Below, in pieces: positions 26,902 to 36,409 of a DNA stretch of 64,000 bases. The DNA is taken from assembly GCA_022843845.1 (NCBI GenBank), contig JALHMW010000018.1, positions 32,121-96,120 of the forward strand. Direction: 5' to 3'. Both the position numbers and the translations under genes were made by a program. The stretch is from Archangium sp. Lineage in GTDB: Bacteria; Myxococcota; Myxococcia; Myxococcales; Myxococcaceae. Numbering within the stretch: position 1 is the stretch's first letter; each line of letters starts with the position of its first letter. The notes beneath the pieces were generated by a model. It ran no database searches. It was not told the DNA's origin and saw only the letters and a list, made by a program, of their open reading frames with translations.

Positions 26902-26964
26902 CGTCAGGCCGGGCAGGTCGCGAACGTCTCGAAGCTTTCACGTCGAGCCGAGGAGGACACGCAC

Positions 26965-27201
26965 ATGGCTATCCTGAACATCACCTACAACGGCCTGTCC
27001 GCTGACTACCCCATCGAGCTCGACGGCCTCGTCGCCGACGCCGACATCAAGCGCATCGCGCACGAGCTCGTTCGTTCGGGTGACGTGCCCGGGCTGAACC
27101 TGCCGCACCTGCCTGCCCAGGCGTTCGATGGCTTCGTGGTCGACCGTCTGCAGGGCGGCCACCGGCTGTACCTGCGCCCCAAGGTTCCGTTCGGCGCCTG
27201 A
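26965..27201 (+). CDS. ubiquitin-like small protein (putative)
   Basis: The 78-residue protein has no clear family by eye. Its order of elements suggests a beta-grasp fold: a beta hairpin at residues 2-20 (ending in PIELDG), a helix at 25-38 (ADIKRIAHELVRS), then strands at 52-60 and 66-72 (HRLYLRP). The tail ends PKVPFGA, not the GG typical of ThiS, MoaD or ubiquitin. The E1-like gene directly downstream makes a ubiquitin-like role plausible but unproven. A strong GAGGAGG Shine-Dalgarno precedes ATG 26965. A hairpin separates it from the E1 gene. Confidence 0.7.
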   Translation: MAILNITYNGLSADYPIELDGLVADADIKRIAHELVRSGDVPGLNLPHLPAQAFDGFVVDRLQGGHRLYLRPKVPFGA

Positions 27202-27208
27202 ATTCGCC

Positions 27209-27240
27209 GGGAGCACGTGTCTTTCGAGCCGCGTGCTCCC
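27209..27240 (+). terminator. intercistronic hairpin, possible attenuator
   Basis: GGGAGCACG (27209-27217) and CGTGCTCCC (27232-27240) form a perfect 9-bp stem with a 14-base loop, followed by GTTCTTCC. It lies between the small ubiquitin-like gene and the E1-like gene. It could cause partial termination or stabilise the upstream message, so that more small protein than E1 is made. The T-run is weak, so full termination is unlikely. Confidence 0.6.
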
Positions 27241-27261
27241 GTTCTTCCTGAGGAGCCGTCG

Positions 27262-27837
27262 ATGCGCATCGTTTTCCTCGGAGTCGGTGCGCTCGGCTCG
27301 ACCACCGCGGTGCTCTGCCGTGCGCTCGACGCGACCCTCGCCTTCGTCGACTTCGACAAGGTGGAGTCGAAGAACCTGCTGGCGCAGGCCTTCGTGAAGC
27401 AGTCGCTGGGAAAGAACAAGGCCGAGGCGCTCAAGGCGCAGCTGCTCAACTTCCATGGCGTGAAGGCCGAGGCGTTCGGTGTGCGGCTGACGAAGGAGAA
27501 CGTCGAACAGCTCGTGAAGGACGCAGGGCTGATCGTCGACTGCTTCGATAACGCCGAGAGCCGGCGGGTGACCAGCGAGCACGCGCGCGTGAAGAACCTG
27601 CCGCTCGTGCATGCCGCGATCTCGGGTGATGGCTCGTTCGGGCTGGTGCGGTGGGACGAGCGCTTCACGCCCGACGCCGAAGATCACGCCGGCCAGGCGA
27701 CGTGTGAAGGCGGCGAACACCTGCCGATGATCGGCCTCTTGTCGGCAACGCTCGCGCGCACGATTCAGGACTTCGTCACGAAGCAGGAGCGGCGCGACTC
27801 GATGATCGGCCTCAAGTCGGTCACCGTGACGAGCTGA
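27262..27837 (+). CDS. minimal E1-like (ThiF/MoeB fold) protein
   Basis: The 191-residue protein is the core Rossmann part of the E1 superfamily, which adenylates the C-terminus of ubiquitin-like proteins. It has GVGALG at 7-12, DFDKVESKNLLAQ at 30-42, GKNKAE near 50-55 and DCFDN at 93-97 with Asp96. The Arg in the usual NLxRQ motif is Ala41, and the zinc CxxC pairs of MoeB/ThiF are absent; Cys148 sits where many E1s have a conserved Cys. It is about 60 residues shorter than MoeB. AGGAG precedes ATG 27262, and its stop overlaps the next gene (TGATG). Confidence 0.8.
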   Translation: MRIVFLGVGALGSTTAVLCRALDATLAFVDFDKVESKNLLAQAFVKQSLGKNKAEALKAQLLNFHGVKAEAFGVRLTKENVEQLVKDAGLIVDCFDNAESRRVTSEHARVKNLPLVHAAISGDGSFGLVRWDERFTPDAEDHAGQATCEGGEHLPMIGLLSATLARTIQDFVTKQERRDSMIGLKSVTVTS

Positions 27838-28703
27838 TGTCGTCGGCGCTCGACTCTGCATGGAGGGCGGTTCAGGAATCGCCTGACGACGTCTCGCGAC
27901 TCGAGGTGCTCGCGGACCTTCTCCTTCAAGAGGGCGACTCGTTTGGCGAGCTCGTTCGCCTCGAGCTGGAACAAGAACGCTCCGGCGGCGACGCGCTCTC
28001 TTCAACCATCGAGCAACGCCGTTCAGGCATCACCTCGACGCTGCGCCACGAGCTCGCAGCGGGCGACTGGAGGCGGGGCTTCGTGCTCGCGACCACCGGC
28101 ACCGGCGCTCCGACGCTCGAGCGATGTCTCGAGCACCCGGCCTTCAGACTCCTTCGTGAACTCGGGTGGACGTTCGGCCCAGCCGACGGCCTCGCACGCA
28201 TCCATCAGGTGCTCACGTCACTGCCGCGAACGGTACGCAAGCTCACGTTGTCGGGCACAGACCTCGAGGACGGCACGCTCCAGTGGCTGAGCGCATTGAC
28301 GGGCCTCGAACACCTCGAGACCGATCTGCCCTTCAATCTCGAGGGGGCGAAGGCCGAGGGGCTGCGCTCCTTGCAGTTCCACACCGATGGTCTCGATCCC
28401 GCCAGCCTCGAGTCCGTCTGGTTCCCACGACTGATCCAGCTCGAGCTGTTCGTCCAGCCCTGGCCTGAACGATGGCCGACGTCGTTTCTTTCGGGCACCC
28501 GAAGCCCCGCGCTCAAGCGACTGTTCCTCAAGGGGGCGTTGATGCCGCACCACCTCGAGGATCTCGCCTCGAGTGGCCTGTTACGGGGCATCGAAGAGCT
28601 GACCCTCGACGTACAGCACCTCAGCCAGTTCGACGAGATTCTGAGCGACACCGCAGACCGCTTTGATCACCTGAAGCGATTCCGCCGCCCCGTGCCTCGC
28701 TGA
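27837..28703 (+). CDS. TIGR02996-domain (repeat-companion) protein
   Basis: The N-terminus of this 288-residue protein (WRAVQESPDDVSRLEVLADL, then GDSFGELVRLELEQE) matches the TIGR02996 pattern found mainly in myxobacteria and planctomycetes, usually in front of leucine-rich-like repeats. The remainder has irregular Leu-rich repeats (VRKLTLSGTDLEDG, LRSLQFHTDGLD, LKRLFLKGALMP), suggesting a solenoid for protein binding. It is translationally coupled to the E1-like gene by TGATG, so it is probably part of the same system, perhaps as a target or adaptor. Function is not established. Confidence 0.8.
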   Translation: MSSALDSAWRAVQESPDDVSRLEVLADLLLQEGDSFGELVRLELEQERSGGDALSSTIEQRRSGITSTLRHELAAGDWRRGFVLATTGTGAPTLERCLEHPAFRLLRELGWTFGPADGLARIHQVLTSLPRTVRKLTLSGTDLEDGTLQWLSALTGLEHLETDLPFNLEGAKAEGLRSLQFHTDGLDPASLESVWFPRLIQLELFVQPWPERWPTSFLSGTRSPALKRLFLKGALMPHHLEDLASSGLLRGIEELTLDVQHLSQFDEILSDTADRFDHLKRFRRPVPR

Positions 28704-28771
28704 GAAAACGAGCTCCGGCTCACGGACGTCCGAGACGCCGAACTCGCCGCCATCCACTCACCTGATGCTGC

Positions 28772-31700
28772 TCATGCCCGCCGCGCGAGCTCAGGCACCA
28801 GTATTCGAGCGAACGCGTCGGGGTCCTTCACGTCTTGCGTCTCGAACCAGGCGCGCGCGACCCGAACATTGGCGGCCCCGAGCTCGGCTGACTGAAGCCC
28901 ACCGAGCCGGAGCCGCGTCGCCGCTGCGAAGAGCCGCATGCCGTGCTGTTCGAAGAGCGGAATCGCCTCGGACAGACAGCGCTCCGCGCGGCTCGGCTCG
29001 ATCAACGCCTGGAGCACCAATGCCTGCGCGTGCGCCCACCCGACCCGCTCTCTCGAGAGCTCGCGAACGGCGTCCTTCGCGACGTCAGCCTGGCCTGCGG
29101 CGAGCGCGAGCCGGCCCTTCAGCGAGAGAGCCTCGATTCGAACGTTCTGAATGCGAAGGAGCATCGTGCGCTGCAGATCGGGCCAGACGTTGAGCAGCTT
29201 CTCGAGCGCCGGGGCGGGCTGGCCTTCGTACAGACCGATCAAGCCATCCGAGAGCACGGCCCAGTAGTGCTGGAAGTGGAAGCTCTTCGACGGCCACGCC
29301 GCCATCGCCGCTGCGACCGCCTTGCGCGCCTCGTCGGGTTGGCCGGCCGCGAGCAGGGAGACGTTCGCGAGGCCGACGGTGAGGCTCGTGACGGCGTAAC
29401 GATCGCCGCGGCTCTGCGCCTCTCGCACCAGGGCGGGCACCCGACGGGTCAGCTCGGCGATCTCGCCAAGGTAGAACAGCGACCACACCGAGAAGAGGCG
29501 CGCGCTCGCGGCCTCCCACGACACGCCCAGCCCTGCCTCACGGAGCAACGCCTCGGCCTCGGTGACCCGCACCTTGGTCTCCTTGAAGTCACCGACGAGG
29601 AAACGGGTGAGCCCCTCACAGAAGGCGAGCAACCCTCGAAGCCGCGCATCACCGACGCGCTCGCAGATCGCCTTGGCGCGACGCACCAGCTCACGCGCGC
29701 GCTTCTCACTCTTCTTCCCTTCGGTCGCGACGAACGCCGCCTCGGCCGCGAGGGCACGGGAGATGCGCCAGGGCTCACCAGCGTCGAGCGCCAGCAACAG
29801 CTGACGCGTCTGAAAGCTCGCGCCGCGGATGGTGTCGATCATGCCCAGCCCGACCGACACCGACCAGCACGCGTCGATTCGGCGCAGCATCACCCCATCG
29901 ACCTGCGTGGCAGGGCGTTCATCGAAGGACAGCCCTCGAAGCGTCAGGTGCAGCCGACGGAACAGGAGCGCTCCGACGGCGCGCGGGGGCGTGCGGGCCA
30001 GCGACATGCCCATCTCCCCGAGCACGTTCGAGATCGCGACGAGGCCTTCATCGACGTGACCGCTCACCAGCAGTTGTTCGGCGGCGAGCCTCGGCAGCTC
30101 TCCCGCGACGGCCGACGTCACACCAGGCTCCGCGAGCGCGCTGGCGTAGGCACCGGCGGCGTCGCGCCCCTTCCCTGCGTTCGCGAGGCACTCCGCGAGG
30201 GCGACCGAGAGCTCGAAGCGGCGACGATCGTCCAGCGGCAACAGCTCGAGCGCACGCCGGAAGAGCGAGGCGGCACGAGCAAAGGCCAGCTGCTCCCGGG
30301 CGCGGCCGGCGGCCTTGAGCGTGGCCTCTGCAGCGCGATCGCCATGGCCCGCGGCCGAGAAATGGAAGGCGACCGCGTCGAGATCGGCGTCGGCGCGCTC
30401 GCCCATCGACACCGCGAGCCGCTCGTGAACGGAGCGCACGCGGGCCTCGTCGACCCCCGAGGTCACCGTCGCGCGGAGTCGTTCGTGCCAGGTCTCGAGC
30501 CGTCGCTCATCCGGGAGCAGGCGAACGAGGTGCAGCCCCTCCAGCAGTGGGACGAGGTCAGCCTGGGTCTGCGGCACGCCAGCCACTTCGAGCGCGAGCG
30601 AGGCGTCGACGGGCGCGACCGAGATCGCGACGACCTCGAGCAGGCGCCGCGCAGGCTCGGCGAGCTGCGCCACCTTGCGTCGCCAGAGCGCGTCGACCGT
30701 CACCTCACCCTGCCCCGCGGACTCGAGCAGCTGGAGCAGCAGGAGCGGATTGCCACCCGACTCCTGAACGCAGGCCTTCGCGCGGGCCTCGTCCGCTCCC
30801 GCCAGGCGAGCGACCTGCAGCGCGGCGTCACCGTGCAGCGGCGGGAGCGTGAGAATCTCGATCGGCACGGTGCCAACAGGCAGCACCGGCCCGTCGTCAC
30901 GAATCGACGTCACCACCATCACGGTCGGCGGCTCTGGAGGCCGGAGGATCGCCTCCATCAACACCACGCTGTCGGTGTCACCCCACTGCGCGTCGTCGAC
31001 CAGCACGACGAGCGGCACGCGTTCACCGAGCCGCTCGAACAACTCGCGCAACGCCAGGATCGCGCGACGTCGGCGTTCGAGCGGCTCCTGCACTTCGCGC
31101 GGCGGCGCATCGCGGAATGCAGGCACCCGGTTCAGCGCCGGGAACATGCACGCGAGCAACCAGGCGTCACGGGGCCGAATCGCGTCGACGCGCTCGGCTG
31201 ACATCGTGCCCAGCGTTCGGCTCATCGCGTCGATCAACGGGTCGATCGCCTTGAAGGGCACCGTCTCGCGCTCATGACAGCGGCCGGCGAGCACGACGGC
31301 TCCGAGCATTTCGACCCGCTGCGCGAAGGCCTTGAGGAGCGCGGTCTTTCCGATGCCCGGCGCGCCCTGAACACGCACGACTCTGGGGCCAGAGGTTCGA
31401 GTCTTCTCGAAGGCACGCTCGAGGGTCGCCAGCTCGTCGGTGCGGCCGATCAAGGTGGCCGCAGGCGCCTGAGGCACCGCGATCGCGCCGAGCGCCGCCA
31501 GCACGTCGCGGCCTTCAGGGCGCTCCGAGGACTGCGTCTTCAAGAGCCGCACGCACAGCGCGTCGAGTTCCTCCGGCACTGCCGCGTTGAGCTCTTTCGG
31601 CGAGGGCGCGGGGCGGCGCTGCTTGTCCATCATCACGTCGACCGGTGAGCCCTCGAAGGGCAGCCGGCCCGTCAGCGCCTGAAACAGCATCACGCCGAAC

Positions 31701-32359
31701 GCGTACCAGTCACTCTTCGGTCCGACGGGCCCCGACGCCGCCTGCTCTGGCGCCATGTACGCGACGGTGCCGACGATCGCCCTGCCCTGCTCCTCGGTGA
31801 GGCTGCCTGGCCCGCCAAGCTCGGCGACCAGCCCGAAGTCGAGGATCACGACGCGGCCTTCGCTCGTCACCATCACGTTCGACGGCTTGAGATCGCGGTG
31901 CAGGCGTTCGCGGGAGTGCAGGTACGAGACACCCTCGGCGAGCTGGCGGAACGCCGTCTTCACGCGCTCCAGATCGATGCGCAACGTCGGCGGGCCGGGC
32001 GACCGAACGGTCTTCGCGAGATCGGCCGTCTGATTCTCCGAGGCCGCCGCGAGCTGGGCCGACGGCCGCACCCAGCTCAAGAAGTCGACGCCGTCGATCA
32101 GCTCGAGCGTGAAGAACCACGTGTCGCCATCGGCGGTGAGCTCGTACAGCGAGACCAGGTTGGGGTGTCGTACGTCGTGCAGCGTGCGGAACTCGCGCTT
32201 GAGGCGAACGAGTGAGCTCGCGTCTTGCCCCTGCAGAATCTTGAGCGCGACGCGCCGGCCCCCACGTTCGTTGTCGACGGCTTCGTAGACGGTGCCCATG
32301 CCGCCGACGCCGAGCTCACGAACGATCTGATAGCGCGCGTTGCCCCGGAAGGACTCCAC
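28772..32359 (-). CDS. PknK-like Ser/Thr kinase with AAA/ATPase and TPR-like region
   Basis: The 1195-residue protein has an N-terminal Hanks kinase (about 10-285) with GVGGMG, VALKIL, HRDLKPSN, DFG and MAPEQ all intact. A central Orc1/AAA_16-type ATPase follows (Walker A GAPGIGKT near residue 336, VVLVDDAQW as Walker B), then a long helical TPR-like part to the C-terminus. This is the layout of PknK-type myxobacterial kinases that integrate signals and phosphorylate activators. GTG 32359 lies six bases after the stop of the FHA-sigma54 activator gene, so the two probably work together, possibly as kinase and substrate. Confidence 0.92.
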   Translation of the reverse strand: MESFRGNARYQIVRELGVGGMGTVYEAVDNERGGRRVALKILQGQDASSLVRLKREFRTLHDVRHPNLVSLYELTADGDTWFFTLELIDGVDFLSWVRPSAQLAAASENQTADLAKTVRSPGPPTLRIDLERVKTAFRQLAEGVSYLHSRERLHRDLKPSNVMVTSEGRVVILDFGLVAELGGPGSLTEEQGRAIVGTVAYMAPEQAASGPVGPKSDWYAFGVMLFQALTGRLPFEGSPVDVMMDKQRRPAPSPKELNAAVPEELDALCVRLLKTQSSERPEGRDVLAALGAIAVPQAPAATLIGRTDELATLERAFEKTRTSGPRVVRVQGAPGIGKTALLKAFAQRVEMLGAVVLAGRCHERETVPFKAIDPLIDAMSRTLGTMSAERVDAIRPRDAWLLACMFPALNRVPAFRDAPPREVQEPLERRRRAILALRELFERLGERVPLVVLVDDAQWGDTDSVVLMEAILRPPEPPTVMVVTSIRDDGPVLPVGTVPIEILTLPPLHGDAALQVARLAGADEARAKACVQESGGNPLLLLQLLESAGQGEVTVDALWRRKVAQLAEPARRLLEVVAISVAPVDASLALEVAGVPQTQADLVPLLEGLHLVRLLPDERRLETWHERLRATVTSGVDEARVRSVHERLAVSMGERADADLDAVAFHFSAAGHGDRAAEATLKAAGRAREQLAFARAASLFRRALELLPLDDRRRFELSVALAECLANAGKGRDAAGAYASALAEPGVTSAVAGELPRLAAEQLLVSGHVDEGLVAISNVLGEMGMSLARTPPRAVGALLFRRLHLTLRGLSFDERPATQVDGVMLRRIDACWSVSVGLGMIDTIRGASFQTRQLLLALDAGEPWRISRALAAEAAFVATEGKKSEKRARELVRRAKAICERVGDARLRGLLAFCEGLTRFLVGDFKETKVRVTEAEALLREAGLGVSWEAASARLFSVWSLFYLGEIAELTRRVPALVREAQSRGDRYAVTSLTVGLANVSLLAAGQPDEARKAVAAAMAAWPSKSFHFQHYWAVLSDGLIGLYEGQPAPALEKLLNVWPDLQRTMLLRIQNVRIEALSLKGRLALAAGQADVAKDAVRELSRERVGWAHAQALVLQALIEPSRAERCLSEAIPLFEQHGMRLFAAATRLRLGGLQSAELGAANVRVARAWFETQDVKDPDAFARILVPELARRA

Positions 32360-32365
32360 GGCGAC

Positions 32366-34042
<1,677 letters not shown>

Positions 34043-34051
34043 CGAAGGGTG

Positions 34052-34057
34052 ACTGTA
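34052..34057 (-). promoter_or_regulatory. putative -10 box of a leaderless promoter
   Basis: TACAGT is followed by nine bases and ATG 34042 of the FHA-sigma54 activator. It lies in the 45-bp gap after the small membrane-protein gene. No -35 consensus is evident. Confidence 0.4.
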
Positions 34058-34087
34058 CCCTGCAGCGGCCTGCCCTGACGGGAAGAA

Positions 34088-34318
34088 TCAGCCCTTCGGA
34101 AGCTTGAGCGCGCGGACCACGTAGAACACGCCGAACCCACCGGCGATCACCACGAAGATGAGGTTGTTGCCGACCGCGCCGTCGAGGGCGCGCAGGCCTG
34201 CGATGCCGAAACACGCCGCCGCGAAGACGAGCAGCTTGATGCGCTCGGGAACGGGCGCGAACCGCGAGAACAACCACGCCGCGCCGAGAATGACGAGCGC
34301 CTTCCAGTCGATGCTCAT
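34088..34318 (-). CDS. small membrane protein of unknown function
   Basis: The 76-residue protein has two or three hydrophobic segments (about 6-20, 25-45 and 52-68) and a basic C-terminus (ALKLPKG). No family is recognised. Its ATG overlaps the stop of the upstream flippase-like gene as ATGA, so it is coupled to it and may be an accessory subunit. Confidence 0.65.
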   Translation of the reverse strand: MSIDWKALVILGAAWLFSRFAPVPERIKLLVFAAACFGIAGLRALDGAVGNNLIFVVIAGGFGVFYVVRALKLPKG

Positions 34319-35385
34319 GCCGTTGCCCTCTCAGCCTTGTCGTCCTGGTTCGACAGCTTGCCTGCGATGTCCTTGAACGAGCCGTGCGAGATGAAGAGGA
34401 TCAGCATGCCGAAGAGAATCTGCTGGAGGATCTGCACGACCCACAGCACGTTCGCGTACGCGATGCCGCTCGAGTTCACCGAGTCCTTCGAGACGAACAC
34501 CGAGAGGCCGAGCAGCACGAAGGCCTGGAAGGTGCCCGCGCTGCCGGGCGCCGCGGGGATCATCAGGCCGACGATCAGCACCGACAGCACCACGAAGCCC
34601 TGGAAGACGGTCAACGTGAGCGGCTCGCACACCGAGCCGGCAGCGTTCGAGCAGTCGAAGGCGCGCGTCAGCAGCGACATGCCGTAGCCGTTCGCGGACC
34701 AGTAGACCGCCGTCCAGAACGTGAAGGCGGCGAAGTTCTTCGCGTCGGGCAACTGCTTCAGCGCGCTCACGAAGCCATCGACGACGTACACCGCGCGCTC
34801 GGCCATCTTCGGCGAGACCTTGCCGATGATCGCGCGCATCAGGGCCACCACGCGATCGTGCTGCCAGCGCGCCACGATGAGGAACGCGAGCCCGCCACCA
34901 AAGACCAGGAACATCACGTTCGAGCCCAGCGCGATCTCCTCGATGCGGGGCGCATCGGTCGGCACGAAGAACAACAGGATTCGCAGCATCGACGCGATGA
35001 TGATGCCGTCGACGATGCGCTCGAGCACGACGGTCGTCATGGCTGCGCTGCGCCGGATCTTCGAGCGCTCGGCGATGAGGTACGGGCGAGCGAACTCTCC
35101 CAATCGGAACGGGAGGATGATCAACATCATGAAGCCGATCGCCGAGGCCTCGTTGAGCGGCTTGAACGGCACGCGCTCGAGGCCCGACAGCAGGTTGCCC
35201 CACCGCATCGTCCGGGCCACGTGGATGACGGCGAGCACCAGCACGTAGGCGGCGACCCAGGCGTAGTTCGCGCTGCGCAGGGAGCCCCACATCTCGGGCC
35301 AGCGCGTGTCCTTGAACGTCAGGTAGAGGCACCCGACGGTGATGGCGAGGCTGACGCTGAACTTGACCCACTTACCCAAGGACAC
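34315..35385 (-). CDS. lysylphosphatidylglycerol synthase TM-like (UPF0104) protein
   Basis: The 356-residue protein has about eight membrane segments and typical UPF0104/LPG-synthase transmembrane motifs: FKDTRW after the first helix, MRWGNLLSG, the conserved LPFRLGEFARP, ERIVDG, and PAAPGSAGTFQAF near the end. Such proteins flip or modify phospholipid or isoprenoid-linked sugars; there is no catalytic GNAT-like domain here. The start is uncertain: GTG 35385 is used, with GTG 35418 as an alternative. The upstream gene encodes a PHP-type phosphatase related to capsule regulators, consistent with envelope polysaccharide work. Confidence 0.8.
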   Translation of the reverse strand: MSLGKWVKFSVSLAITVGCLYLTFKDTRWPEMWGSLRSANYAWVAAYVLVLAVIHVARTMRWGNLLSGLERVPFKPLNEASAIGFMMLIILPFRLGEFARPYLIAERSKIRRSAAMTTVVLERIVDGIIIASMLRILLFFVPTDAPRIEEIALGSNVMFLVFGGGLAFLIVARWQHDRVVALMRAIIGKVSPKMAERAVYVVDGFVSALKQLPDAKNFAAFTFWTAVYWSANGYGMSLLTRAFDCSNAAGSVCEPLTLTVFQGFVVLSVLIVGLMIPAAPGSAGTFQAFVLLGLSVFVSKDSVNSSGIAYANVLWVVQILQQILFGMLILFISHGSFKDIAGKLSNQDDKAERATA

Positions 35386-35429
35386 ACTCCGCGAAAACGA
35401 CCCTGCGGCGTGTAGCACCCGCCCCCTCG

Positions 35430-36152
35430 TCAGGCTACCGGCAGTCCCTTCAGGATCAGGCCGGGGTTCGTCTCGGTCAGGGCCGTGAAGCGCTGCCCTC
35501 CGGCCTGCTTCTGGAGCGCCTTCAGGCTCTCGCCGACCCACTGCTCAGCACCGACCGGAGAGTGGAGATCGGTGGCCGAGATGGCGTACAGGCCGTCGTC
35601 GAGAAACTGCTTCGCGAGCTTCTGCGCCGGCTTGCCGTAGCGGCCGATAAGGGCGCCGATGTCGAGCTGAAGGAGCGCTCCCGACTGGACCGCCTCGGCG
35701 GCCCGGCCCTTTCGCTCGAACTCCAGACACCGCTCGGGGTGCGCGATGATCGGCGTGACGCCCTTGAGCTTCATGCGAAAGATGACGTCGGTGAGCTGCG
35801 GCAGCGGCGAGGTGTAGGGCGCCTCGACGAGCAGGTACTTGCCGGCGGCGCCGACCCGTCGCGACTCGGGCGTCGGCAGCTTCGTGAGCAGCGACTCGTC
35901 GAGAAAGAAGTTCTCGGAGTTCACGTCGAGGGCCAGCGGAATGCCCAGGCGCGCGAGCTCGGCCCGCACCTCGTCGAGGCGCTGGAGCGCGACGTCCCGG
36001 CTCGCGTACTCCGGCCGGTTGTGCGGGCTCGGCGCGGCCGTTCCGAAGCCCAGCGACACCAGCGCCCTCGCCATCGCCACCGTGTCGTCCATCGTCTTGC
36101 AGCCGTCATCGACGTCGGGCAGCAGGTGCAGGTGGAGATCGACCATCGGCAT
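35430..36152 (-). CDS. PHP-domain phosphotyrosine phosphatase (CpsB/YwqE type)
   Basis: The 240-residue protein begins MPMVDLHLHLLPDVDDG, the metal-binding HxH start of the PHP fold seen in CpsB/YwqE tyrosine phosphatases. PSPHNRPEY, LLVEAPYTS, PIIAHPERC and SATDLHSP supply the remaining metal ligands. Such enzymes dephosphorylate tyrosine kinases that control polysaccharide export; no BY-kinase gene is in the window. A TAGCAT box lies seven bases before ATG 36152. The start is only 23 bp from the divergent Trm112 start. Confidence 0.88.
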   Translation of the reverse strand: MPMVDLHLHLLPDVDDGCKTMDDTVAMARALVSLGFGTAAPSPHNRPEYASRDVALQRLDEVRAELARLGIPLALDVNSENFFLDESLLTKLPTPESRRVGAAGKYLLVEAPYTSPLPQLTDVIFRMKLKGVTPIIAHPERCLEFERKGRAAEAVQSGALLQLDIGALIGRYGKPAQKLAKQFLDDGLYAISATDLHSPVGAEQWVGESLKALQKQAGGQRFTALTETNPGLILKGLPVA

Positions 36153-36159
36153 GGTCGCG

Positions 36160-36165
36160 ATGCTA
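36160..36165 (-). promoter_or_regulatory. putative -10 box of a leaderless promoter
   Basis: TAGCAT is followed by seven bases and ATG 36152. It overlaps by two bases the only -10-like box of the divergent gene (TATGCC, 36164-36169, six bases before ATG 36176). With 23 bp between the two starts, both messages must be leaderless or nearly so, or be transcribed from inside the opposite gene. Confidence 0.45.
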
Positions 36166-36175
36166 TGCCACGGGC

Positions 36176-36409
36176 ATGGCGCTCGATCCAAAGCTGCTCG
36201 ACATTCTCGCCTGCCCTGAAGACAAGGGCGCGCTGCTGTACTTCGCGCGCGATGGGTTCCTCTACAACCCGCGCCTCAAGCGGAAGTACCGCGTCGAAGA
36301 CGACGTGCCGGTGATGCTGATCGAAGAGGGCGCGGCCGTTTCGGAGGCCGATCACGACGCCCTGCTCGCGCGTGCGAAGGCCGAGGGCATCGCGCCGAAC
36401 TTCTCGTGA
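36176..36409 (+). CDS. Trm112 family protein
   Basis: The 77-residue protein matches the bacterial Trm112/YcaR family (LLDILACPEDKGALLYF, then YRVEDDVPVMLIEEG). In eukaryotes and archaea Trm112 stabilises methyltransferases; bacterial members are less studied. Only the first Cys of the usual zinc site is present, as in many bacterial members. Its stop overlaps the GTG start of the TatD gene (GTGA), so the two are coupled. Confidence 0.9.
   Translation: MALDPKLLDILACPEDKGALLYFARDGFLYNPRLKRKYRVEDDVPVMLIEEGAAVSEADHDALLARAKAEGIAPNFS

Noticed and set aside
28943..31201. Plus-strand open frame of 752 codons opposite the PknK-like kinase
   Set aside because: Same reason: the kinase-ATPase gene is fully supported on the minus strand.
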